From contig NC_020185.1 of assembly GCF_000315915.1 (NCBI RefSeq), forward strand, positions 1,550,001 to 1,614,000: 64,000 bases of DNA, written 5' to 3'. Origin of the DNA: Henningerozyma blattae CBS 6284. Taxonomy: Eukaryota > Ascomycota > Saccharomycetes > Saccharomycetales > Saccharomycetaceae. The notes beneath the pieces were generated by a model. That model was not told the DNA's origin. It searched no databases and saw only the letters and a list, made by a program, of their open reading frames with translations. Numbering within the stretch: the first letter of the stretch is position 1; each line of letters opens with the position of its first letter. Below, piece after piece: positions 1 through 8,587 of this stretch. A program made the position numbers and the translations under genes.

Positions 1-1696
1 AATATCATACGAAGCTAAAAATATTGAATATTCCATAGTTTCACAATATTCTCGATGGTGCTGTTCACATTATAACCATGGATACACACCCTCTTTCTAT
101 TTCTCCCTCGTATATACATTCACACAAGTATCATAGGGTTGCTGTGCCATTACTTGAAGTAATATCATTACCACTTGAAGTAACCAATGTATCTGTCCTG
201 CTTTTATAGGCAAGCAAACGTTTATCCTTGAAATACTTGACTGCTGTGTTACCAGTAGTATTTTTGTTAAAAATGCTAAGAAAAACTTTCTGACTGCTTA
301 TCCATATACTCCCTAATCAAGCAATTAGAGATATTATTAATGTCATCATACATTACAATTAACCTTATTGGGCAAAATGTTCCAGGCTGTTCTAGGCCAA
401 CATTTTCCTACAGGACCACTATTTCTGACTTTACCCGCTAATGGTGCGGCACAATTGTATGTCCGTAATGGGCAAGAGCGAAGAAGTCTTCTTTCTAATT
501 TGTGCCTGATGATATAGGCCAATTTGTGATGAAATAAAGGTATCGCCCTTACGTTTCCTTAGAGTGTGGGGAGCAAAAGTTGCAATATTGCATATCTATC
601 CTGGACAAAAACACGATATTCTTTTCTAAAATTGTTAAAGACCAGTTAATATTATATTAATTAAGTAGTATACTAAAAAATAAAGGAAATGAAGAGTGCT
701 TAAAAGTGTTCGTCTATCTTTATTAGCAATCCCTGGATTAAAGTCAAGGCGAGCCAGTAGTAACCTTTCTTGAAATGGTAATTCATCGTAAAAGTCAAGT
801 AATAAACGTGATGTTATTATAAAAGAACCAGTCTTGCTTGCTCTACAACTCTTTGGCGTAATAGCTGGTTAGTTTCCCAAAAAGAGAAAAAAAAGCCAAA
901 ACAATTGAGAAAAAAGAGCATATTATGTGCTGTATTCTAATTAGATGCCCTTAAAGGGTTATAAGATTGTTTGGGATCCCCTCAACTAGTTGGGTAAACT
1001 TTTACTACTTCTTGACATGCCTAGAAAACATTCTTGAGGAAAACGTAACTAGAGTATATGAAACAAGCCAAATTGCTGTAATAAATATTTAAAACTCATA
1101 GAAACATCTACATTCCGATCAACCACAGACTTTGAAATTTCAATTAATATTTCTTTTTCTTTTCTTTTTATTTTTTTCATATATAGAAATGTAAAAGAAG
1201 TTTTACAAGCTTTTCTATTTTCTCTTTTGAACTATTTATTTTTTTTTTTTTTTTTTTTTTGTATTTGTTCTGTATTGTCTCAACTCTAATTAATAATTCA
1301 TTAGCTATATATTGATAAAGTTTATTAACGATTATTTTTTTGTTGTCTTGAAATATATCCTCAAAAATAAGAAAAAAATTGATATTAAATAGTGGTTCCC
1401 TCAAAGAAAGAAAAGAATGACAAAAAAAGAGAACACCAAAACATTGATATGCTACGCTTTGTTGCTATATTATTGTCCATTAAGCAAAAAAGGAGCATAG
1501 CAAATATTCAATTACTATTAAATAATGAATCGTTTCTTCGTATATTAGTACTACGATAAGATATTATCAATCTTGATTAATGCCGATCTTGACGGAGAAT
1601 GACAGATGTTCCCCAATATGGTAAGAATTCCTCGGATTCATTCCGATCTGTAAAAATGATGATATCTGGCATTTTTTTGTGTATTCTAGGTTTACA
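1..1696. other. Long gene-free left end, possible coding relic
   Basis: No intact gene is visible. A less AT-rich stretch at about 340-1080 has several adjoining open frames on the minus strand, at about 348-558 and 640-870, whose translations look protein-like but are broken by stops and frame changes. Part of it is also open on the plus strand, so a relic is only one reading. A run of 22 T lies at 1239-1260. The remainder is AT-rich with nothing I can name. VAM6, next to RXT3 in S. cerevisiae, is not present here. Confidence 0.4.
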
Positions 1697-2701
1697 TTAC
1701 CAAGTATTATCCAGAATATGTTGGTCATTAGTTAACCCATTAGTAGAATCATCTCTTAATTTTAATGCAATCTTGTAAATACCGTAACTTAATCCGTCAT
1801 GACAAGTAGATCCAATTAGAGCTCCCCAGTTTCTGGAAGTAATATTATTTCGTCTTATACTATAGTAATTTTCTAACGATGGCAGGATCAAAATATCCAA
1901 TTCAATATCGAATTTCATATCTTCTTCAATAGGTAATATCCCAAATATATTATTTGTGTTGTTGATATTGACTGGTGTCATCTTAAATTTCATCTCATCA
2001 ATTTTTTTATCCGTGCTAGAGAATTTGTTAATATTGTTTAGGGTGAAGCCACAATGTATTAAAGCTAAGATCGGATCAGTGTCATCGGTATAGATATCAC
2101 ACCCCCATATTTCATTATTATTTGACCTTGGCGAGTTTATATCATCTCTATTCATCGAACTTATATAATCTTCGTAATTTATCTTTATTGTTATTATCTT
2201 GTTGATATCATTTGTATTTAAGTTTGGTAAAAAAGGTCTTGGCAATGTATAATCGTACCCAAATCCGTTTCTAACTTCCAATTCTCTCTGTTTGGAATTA
2301 TTAAGTTCATCCTCAATATTGAAAAAACCAGTTTTAAAGGGATGATAAAAAAGTGTACCTAAATTTTGATTCTCTTGATCACCTACCTTCTTATATTTGC
2401 TAGCCACAAAATTTAATACATTACTATTATTTATAAAAGTAAAATTATCAATTTCATTATTCCTTGCCCCGCCATTTTCCATTCGATTATCAAGATCATT
2501 GGGTAAAATATGAAGATGATCATGGGGCCGACTTATATTATTGGCACTATTAGCACTATTCAAAATAGTGGCTTGTAAATTTAAAATTTCATTTTGAGTT
2601 TGTCTATATTGTGCTTGATATTCCGATTGTGCTTGCACTTGTGATTGTACATGAGCCTGTACTTGGGCATCAACTTGTTGATATGATATTGGGCCTTGCA
2701 T
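1697..2701 (-). CDS. RXT3: Rxt3-like subunit of the Rpd3L histone deacetylase complex
   Basis: The 334-residue protein resembles Rxt3, a non-catalytic subunit of the large Rpd3 histone deacetylase complex, which acts in the nucleus in gene repression. The first 40 residues are glutamine-rich and probably disordered. The conserved part runs from about residue 95 to the C-terminus; recognisable blocks are ELEVRNGFGYD at 140-150 and IWGCDIYTDDTDP at 198-210. S. cerevisiae Rxt3 is about 294 residues, and the extra length lies at the N-terminus. The gene is divergent from RPL31, the arrangement of YDL076C and YDL075W. The ATG at 2699-2701 is the first in the frame. The molecular role of the family's conserved domain is poorly known. 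Confidence 0.85.
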   Translation of the reverse strand: MQGPISYQQVDAQVQAHVQSQVQAQSEYQAQYRQTQNEILNLQATILNSANSANNISRPHDHLHILPNDLDNRMENGGARNNEIDNFTFINNSNVLNFVASKYKKVGDQENQNLGTLFYHPFKTGFFNIEDELNNSKQRELEVRNGFGYDYTLPRPFLPNLNTNDINKIITIKINYEDYISSMNRDDINSPRSNNNEIWGCDIYTDDTDPILALIHCGFTLNNINKFSSTDKKIDEMKFKMTPVNINNTNNIFGILPIEEDMKFDIELDILILPSLENYYSIRRNNITSRNWGALIGSTCHDGLSYGIYKIALKLRDDSTNGLTNDQHILDNTW

Positions 2702-3466
2702 ATTCGGAAAATAAAATAAAAAAAAAACAATTAAAAATATAAAAGTTTCAAATTATATATCGTTGTATATATTTTTTAATCTTTTAATTATGAATAATTC
2801 TTATCTCTTTGTTTTTACTCCTTTTAGTATTAAAAAATTCGATTTTATTTTTTCCACTTAGTTACTGAACCCTCCCTTTGAAATTTAGTCAAATAGTTTC
2901 TCTCGCTCTAAGTTTATTCTAAATTAGTTTATTTACCTTCTTATTGTGAAAAAGAATTCAAGAATTTAATTCTCCGAGAAATCCCTGTTAATCCGTACAC
3001 CGTCTTTTAGTTTTTCGGTTTTTCATATTTTTCAATTTTTCAATTTTTTCAAATTTCTAAAGTGAGTAAATTTCTGGAAGCACGTGATGCTATCTTCGAC
3101 ATCCTCCTAAAGTTGCGTCGCTTTTTTTTCCCTTAGTTTATCTGTTTTCTTTCGGTCCTTCTAGACTCCTTCTAACTTTGTAGGCAGACAATTGTTTCAA
3201 GTTCTGTCTAGAGAATTTCCAATAGAGGGAGATACTCTCAACGATTTCTTTCTAAATTCCATTTCCAGTCTTATCCTTCAAACTTCCTTCTGGCTAGAAC
3301 TGTTGTAACAAAATAATGCCTCTATGTATCATTCTACGAGATAGGCGTCAAATGACCAAAATATCACCAAATTGATGGATATACTTGAAAAGTACCCTAT
3401 ACATATTTGAGGCGTACTTGGATTATATAGAATTTGTCAAGATCAAATCGACAAAGACAGGACAAA
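2702..3466. promoter_or_regulatory. Divergent RXT3/RPL31 promoter with Rap1-type and CACGTG motifs
   Basis: This 765-bp interval separates divergent start codons. It contains ATCCGTACACC at 2991-3001, close to the Rap1 consensus ACCCRNNCAYY with one mismatch, and CACGTG (Cbf1/Pho4 type) at 3081-3086, followed by T-rich DNA. Rap1 sites followed by T-rich DNA are usual upstream of ribosomal protein genes, so these probably serve RPL31. Almost the same Rap1-type word recurs four times near 63.1 kb. Occupancy is inferred, not shown. Confidence 0.55.
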
Positions 3467-3995
3467 ATGGCTGGTTTAAAGGACGTTGTTACTCGTGAAT
3501 ACACCATTAACATGCACAAAAGAGTATGTACATTTGAAATCTTTGAAATAATGCATAGAAAATAAGCATTAGCTTATTCACCTAAACAAACATAATTATG
3601 CATGAAAATAAGCGTGAAATATTAAAACAATTTACTAACAAATGATTAATTTTATTTCAATTATTATTTTTCCATTGAAATAATCAAAACAATTTAAATT
3701 TTTTATACAGTTGCATGGTGTTTCTTTCAAGAAGAGAGCTCCAAGAGCCGTCAAGGAAATCAAGAAGTTTGCTAAATTACACATGGGTACTGACGATGTC
3801 CGTCTTTCTCCAGAATTGAACCAAGAAATCTGGAAGAGAGGTATCAAGGGTGTTCCATTAAGATTAAGATTGAGAATCTCTAGAAAGAGAAACGAAGAAG
3901 AAGATGCCAAGAACCCATTATTCTCTTACGTTGAACCTGTCTTCGTTGCCAACGTCAAAGGTTTAAACACCGTCGTCATTGAAGATGAAGCTTAA
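3467..3995 (+). CDS. RPL31: Ribosomal protein eL31, two exons
   Basis: This gene encodes the 60S ribosomal protein L31 (eL31), a 113-residue protein like yeast Rpl31A/B. Exon 1 is 3467-3523 (19 codons, MAGLKDVVTREYTINMHKR) and exon 2 is 3711-3995, beginning LHGVSFKKRAPRAVKE. The intron falls at the same codon junction as in S. cerevisiae. Reading the exon 2 frame alone would start at a TTG and miss the true N-terminus. Codon use changes to the favoured codons of highly expressed yeast genes. S. cerevisiae has two copies (YDL075W, YLR406C), and the neighbours here come from both regions, so A or B cannot be assigned. A Rap1-type site lies about 470 bp upstream. Confidence 0.97.
3524..3710 (+). 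other. RPL31 spliceosomal intron
   Basis: The intron is 187 nt. The donor GTATGT starts at 3524, the branch site TACTAAC is at 3633-3639, and the acceptor ATACAG ends at 3710. The branch-to-acceptor distance is about 75 nt. Removing it joins AGA to TTG and restores a full eL31 reading frame. Confidence 0.97.
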
Positions 3996-4155
3996 ATAAA
4001 TTGAAATAAAATAGTATAAATATTTTAATTTAACATATTTAAAAGTGCAATTGGTGCAATTTTTAAAAAAAAGTACAATATATATTTAAAAAAAGAAATT
4101 TTTAAAAAAAAAAATATAAAAATCTTTCATTAAATATCTATCTAGTCTATCTAAT

Positions 4156-5205
4156 CTATATACTTTTAATTTGACGATAAGTTGGTTCAATAGATTGACC
4201 AAACCCAGGATCATCAATTCTTTTCAAAATAAAAGTTTCATCAATCCAATCGATTAATTGTGAATAAGTTCTTGTTTCCATTAGTTGTTTTATTAAATGT
4301 TTAGGGATCATCATATTTTCCATCATACAAAATAGATGATGTTGAAATAATTGGAAAGGTATACCATTATTATATTCAAAACTCCAATTTATAAAAATTT
4401 CAATACAACCCCATGGACATTTCAAATGATTTTCAAATAAGGAAGGATTAGCTAAAACACCACGTACACTCATAACTGCATCTGTATTTGTAATTTTAGA
4501 AATTTCAAATAAATCTTTATATTGGAAACAATCACCATTAGCTACAACAGGATAATTTGGTTTATAATCTTTAATTGCCGCCGTAATGGTTTTAATAGCT
4601 TCTAAATTAACCGGAGTTGACGATCTAGTTGTACGTGTTCTACCATGTATTGTGATCCAATCAGCACCTGAATCAATGATTTTCTTACAAAGCTCGATAG
4701 TTTGATTTAAATCATCATGAATTCTTATTTTGGTTTCTAATCTTAATTTATCATGATATTTTTCTTTAACAGCTTTGACCAGGGAACAAATTAAATCGGG
4801 ATTATAAATTAATGCACAACCAATCCCTTCTCTAACTTGTTCCTTTATAGGACAACCACAATTAATACCAATACCATCACAATATGGTGCAACCATATCG
4901 GCAAATTTTAAAATATCAGAAACATTATTTACACCAACTTGAACAATTAATGGTGTATCTTTTGAATTTGTAGAGAAATCTGATAATCTTGCATTTTTGT
5001 TACGAACAAATTCCCTTGCTAAGATCATTGGAGTATATACTATATCAACACTGTAATCTCTACATGTTTGGCGAAATGGTAGTTTTGAGTATCTTACCAT
5101 AGGGCCAGCAATAGTAGCTGGTCTATTGTGTGTGGTCTTACGAGATTGGATTATATATAATGGATCATTTTCTTTCAATAATGGCTTTGGCGTTGTATTG
5201 TACAT
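4156..5205 (-). CDS. DUS4: tRNA-dihydrouridine synthase Dus4
   Basis: This is an FMN-dependent tRNA-dihydrouridine synthase. In yeast Dus4 reduces uridines 20a and 20b in the D-loop of cytoplasmic tRNAs using NAD(P)H. The protein has 349 residues (family about 367). It shows the Dus TIM-barrel signatures: IAGPMVRYSKLPFR at about 32-45, the NCGCP motif at 115-119 with the catalytic cysteine C118, the ITIHGRTR block and the VVANGD block. It is convergent with RPL31 across a 160-bp AT-rich gap, as DUS4 and RPL31B are in S. cerevisiae (YLR405W/YLR406C). The start is the first ATG of the frame. Confidence 0.93.
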   Translation of the reverse strand: MYNTTPKPLLKENDPLYIIQSRKTTHNRPATIAGPMVRYSKLPFRQTCRDYSVDIVYTPMILAREFVRNKNARLSDFSTNSKDTPLIVQVGVNNVSDILKFADMVAPYCDGIGINCGCPIKEQVREGIGCALIYNPDLICSLVKAVKEKYHDKLRLETKIRIHDDLNQTIELCKKIIDSGADWITIHGRTRTTRSSTPVNLEAIKTITAAIKDYKPNYPVVANGDCFQYKDLFEISKITNTDAVMSVRGVLANPSLFENHLKCPWGCIEIFINWSFEYNNGIPFQLFQHHLFCMMENMMIPKHLIKQLMETRTYSQLIDWIDETFILKRIDDPGFGQSIEPTYRQIKSI

Positions 5206-5372
5206 GTTACGGATTTTTCTTTTTTCATTTTATATTTTTTTTTTTTTTTTAAATTTTTATATTATTACTTTCTGTTTTATAAATATTAAATTTATTTTTT
5301 TTATAAATGAAAATAATGCATTATTTATATATATATAGTTGCACTAAAATATATAAAAATATAAAAATATAC

Positions 5373-5517
5373 AACCCAAGATGAACAGCTAAAAGTTTAA
5401 TAACCCCAGATGAACAGCTAAAAGTATATCATCTAAGATAGAATAGTTAAAAGTATACCATCCAAGATGAATAGCTAAAAATTATACAATCAAAGATGTA
5501 TTGGTAATAAATCATTT
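5373..5517. repeat. 29-bp tandem repeat reaching into the BRE1 stop codon
   Basis: Five units begin at 5373, 5402, 5431, 5460 and 5489, an exact 29-bp period. The core reads AAGATGAAYAGCTAAAAGTATA with substitutions. The first four units lie in the gap between BRE1 and DUS4, in what is probably the BRE1 3' untranslated region. The fifth, most diverged unit contains the BRE1 stop codon (5490-5492, minus strand) and its last codons. Confidence 0.85.
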
Positions 5518-7406
5518 GAACTAAATGCTTTATTACAAGTAGGACATTTTCTCATTCTTGAAGCTAAACGACCTTTACAACAATTATCACAAAATACATG
5601 ACCACAAGTCTTGATAGCCATATTTTTCCAATTTTTTGAACATAATGAACAATAAACTAAATTTCTGAAATTATTTAATTCTTCAATTAATTGATTATTT
5701 GGAGAATTATCATTCGTAGAATAAAGAGACTTTTCTAATCTTTCTAATTTTGATTGTAAATGATTTATTTTGGTCTTGGCCTTTTTAGATTCTAAATCTT
5801 TAGTTTGTAACTCTAATTGTAAATGTGTAGATTCCTTTATTGATTTCAAATTTTCATCCTTTAAAATCTCTAGACGTTTATTTAATTTATTCAATTGTGA
5901 TTCCAAATCTATTAATTTCAAATTATTTTTCTTATTAGAAATCATTAATTTTTTTTCATTATTTTGAGAAGTTTCCAATTGTTGATTTAAATTAGAAAAT
6001 TTTTGTTGTAAAAGTCTATCCGAATCCTTTAATTGAATGATTAATTCATTTGATTTATTTAAACTTTTGGAAAGATTTTTATTTTCAATTAATATAGAAT
6101 CTTTGGATCTCATAGCTGCGAAATATTTTTGATCAGCTTTTGTCTTTTCCACATTTAATTTTGTAATTATAGATTCATGATTAAGTAAATGAGAATATTT
6201 TTTATTAGTTAAATTTGATAATTCTTTAAATGCTTCTTCTAAATCTTGCAATTCCTTTTTCAATGCATCATCACCAGTAGTTGCATGACTAGGCTGATTA
6301 GATTGAGATTGTAAAAGTTCCAATACTCTTTGTGCATCTTGAATTAATTCTGAAGTTGTTCTTTCTGTTTCTAAAATGGCAATCTTACTCAATAGTTCAT
6401 CTCTTGTGGTTCTTATCCTAACAAGATCTTTTTCCAATGATGAATTATGTTTGTATAGAGTATCTTGGGCTGATTTAAATTCATCTCTTAATTTATTAGT
6501 AAATAATTCATTTTCGTTATTCAATTTTTGAAATTTATTCAAAAATTCTTCATTAATAAGAGATAATTGTTTATTTTCAGAAGTAAGAAAATTAATTTTT
6601 TCAATCAATGTGGGAGATGGTTCTATTGTTGTTGATTTGGAAGATGAAGCAGAATCGAGTAATTGCTGACGTAACTCTACCAGCTGTGACTCGTTCTGTT
6701 CTTTATCCTTTTGTAGATGTTCGATAGTTAATTTTAATTCCTCTATCTGTAAATTCAATTCTTCCAGTTGAGATTGATCCACTGAAGGTGGTGAAGTACT
6801 TTTCTCCTCCTTTAGCTCTTCTATAGGTTCCTTGACAGGTTCTTTTTGTAATTCCTTTTGATATACTCTTTTAAGAGTGGATGAATTCGAACGATCAATA
6901 GATTTCAACTCTTGTTTATAAAACGATTGTATATTTATCAATTGATCATTTAAATTTTTATTCTGTATAAGCAAATCATCTTTTAATGAAGTAGTCTTTT
7001 GTAATTGATCTAATATTTCCTTAGATAAAGTATCTATAACTTCTCTTTGTGTATTATTCGGAAGAGTATATTTTTTCAAAATTGAAATAAAAGTTGACGA
7101 ATTTTCTAAAATGATAGTTTCATCAACAAGTGATTCCAAGAAGCTTATATCGTTTGAATCTGAGATAGAGACCTTAATAAAATCGATCCAAATAGAAATA
7201 ATAGACATTAACGATGAAACTTTTTTGGTGACTTCATTGAATTGTCCATTCAAAGTATCGAATCTTAGCGTCAGCGCAGCAAGATCTGTCTTGTATTGAT
7301 GTAGACATCGAAACAGAGCCTCTTTCTGGAAAGATATAGCATCTTGTTGGGTCAATGGACCGTCGGGTGGTGATAGTTTAATACGTTTTTGTTTGGGTTC
7401 CGACAT
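5490..7406 (-). CDS. BRE1: Bre1 E3 ubiquitin ligase for histone H2B
   Basis: Bre1 is the RING-type E3 that, with the E2 Rad6, monoubiquitinates histone H2B (K123 in S. cerevisiae), a mark needed for H3K4 and H3K79 methylation during transcription. The protein has 638 residues (S. cerevisiae about 700). Almost the whole length up to residue 580 is heptad-rich coiled coil. The C-terminus carries a C3HC4 RING at about 586-628: CSLC, then CGHVFC, then CPTC. The last codons and stop lie inside a 29-bp tandem repeat. Its position between RPL31/DUS4 and YET3 matches YDL074C. Residues about 197-212 ([15 protein letters not shown]) are low-complexity. Confidence 0.95.
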   Translation of the reverse strand: MSEPKQKRIKLSPPDGPLTQQDAISFQKEALFRCLHQYKTDLAALTLRFDTLNGQFNEVTKKVSSLMSIISIWIDFIKVSISDSNDISFLESLVDETIILENSSTFISILKKYTLPNNTQREVIDTLSKEILDQLQKTTSLKDDLLIQNKNLNDQLINIQSFYKQELKSIDRSNSSTLKRVYQKELQKEPVKEPIEELKEEKSTSPPSVDQSQLEELNLQIEELKLTIEHLQKDKEQNESQLVELRQQLLDSASSSKSTTIEPSPTLIEKINFLTSENKQLSLINEEFLNKFQKLNNENELFTNKLRDEFKSAQDTLYKHNSSLEKDLVRIRTTRDELLSKIAILETERTTSELIQDAQRVLELLQSQSNQPSHATTGDDALKKELQDLEEAFKELSNLTNKKYSHLLNHESIITKLNVEKTKADQKYFAAMRSKDSILIENKNLSKSLNKSNELIIQLKDSDRLLQQKFSNLNQQLETSQNNEKKLMISNKKNNLKLIDLESQLNKLNKRLEILKDENLKSIKESTHLQLELQTKDLESKKAKTKINHLQSKLERLEKSLYSTNDNSPNNQLIEELNNFRNLVYCSLCSKNWKNMAIKTCGHVFCDNCCKGRLASRMRKCPTCNKAFSSNDLLPIHL

Positions 7407-7638
7407 GTGCTTTGCTTTTAATGAGATTGAAATTGTTTTGTATTATTTGAATACATGGTTTTAAATATCCCGATCGTAACGCGAATGGTCACGTGGAACA
7501 AAATAAATGTAGAGATAGACAATAATAATAATAATAATAAAAGAAGTGAAAAGAAAAACAAAAAAATATAATTTCATCAAAACAAAAATTTAACTATATA
7601 CACCTGAATACATGGCTATATAGTAAGTGAATGTAGAA

Positions 7639-8163
7639 CTATGTGGAAAGAGTAGCGGCACGAGACTTGAGGGTTTCAATTTCCAAATCAGCTGCTTTCA
7701 ATTTGGCACGAAGAGATTCAGCTATACTGGCAGAACTTGCTGTAGTTGATTTCGAGTTTGTGTCTGATTTGGCAGCAGCACGTAGATCCATCAATTCAGC
7801 CACCAGAGATGAGGTACGGGCTACTGTAAAACTGAGAAATAATGTGAAACCTGTTAGGTACATATTACGTTGAGCTAAGAAACGTCTTGAAAGTAATTCG
7901 GCACGTTCTGCACCATGAACATGGCCTGCAGCTGCGGACTGAGCACCCAAACGGTGAGCACGGGCTGTGGCATCCAAGAACAACAACAACACAAACCCAG
8001 CAACACATTTAGCAGCTACTTGAACAGAAGCTTGACGGAAAGGACGAGCTGCTGCTGATGCCAATGGGCGACGAACACGTGCCGGCAGAGGTAATGCCAG
8101 CAATGTGAAGGCAACGACCTCTACAACCAATATGCAGAATACGAGAGCGTAATATAATGACAT
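7639..8163 (-). CDS. YET3: BAP31-family ER membrane protein Yet3/Yet1
   Basis: The 174-residue protein looks like the yeast BAP31 homologues Yet1/Yet3, endoplasmic reticulum membrane proteins that associate with the Sec translocon. There are three hydrophobic segments at about 3-24, 49-64 and 101-115, and a short C-terminal helix or coiled coil at about 145-170. The end, TLST, has no KKXX retrieval signal. The family is usually about 200 residues. Composition is odd: very rich in alanine and arginine and far more GC-rich than its neighbours (37 of 60 bases are G or C in both 7921-7980 and 8041-8100). Position next to BRE1 matches YDL072C. The sequence match is weaker than for other genes, so identity leans on topology and synteny. 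Confidence 0.8.
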   Translation of the reverse strand: MSLYYALVFCILVVEVVAFTLLALPLPARVRRPLASAAARPFRQASVQVAAKCVAGFVLLLFLDATARAHRLGAQSAAAGHVHGAERAELLSRRFLAQRNMYLTGFTLFLSFTVARTSSLVAELMDLRAAAKSDTNSKSTTASSASIAESLRAKLKAADLEIETLKSRAATLST

Positions 8164-8587
8164 GATCAGGAAGGTGAAGAGGTGCCAATTATAATATAAA
8201 GGGTCACCGTATTATATTAGGGGGGTTTCGACTGTTTTTAATAATATATAATATAAGGTATTTTTACGGACGACTTTTATATATATACATTTCGGGGCGA
8301 ATTACCCTGCCATAAATTTTATTTGTCACGTGCAGTGTGGGTGAGTTACCCGGTTGAGGTTTTTTTTTTTTTTTTTTTTTTTGTCTTTCAATTTCTTTCT
8401 TTTTCGTTTTTTGCCACCACGCCACCGAAAAAAGACTATATAAATAGAACGGCAGTTTACCCTGCCTCTAAGAGTAGATACTACAAAAGTATCTATTATA
8501 TATATATATATATGATATATATATACATAAAATACATAAAATACATACGTATTAGTCATTGTCATTGTCACTATAAAAACACCAATC
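8164..8587. promoter_or_regulatory. Divergent YET3/BDF promoter with CACGTG, Reb1 site and T tract
   Basis: The interval has GTCACGTG (Cbf1 type) at 8325-8332, TTACCCGG (Reb1 core) at 8346-8353, and a run of 23 T at 8360-8382. Two TTACCCTGCC-like words lie near 8302 and 8456. Reb1 and Cbf1 next to poly(dA:dT) is the usual make-up of a nucleosome-depleted yeast promoter. Binding is inferred from motifs only. Confidence 0.55.

Noticed and set aside
500..540. C/D snoRNA suggested by two TGATGA words
   Set aside because: No CTGA D box at a fitting distance and no terminal stem.
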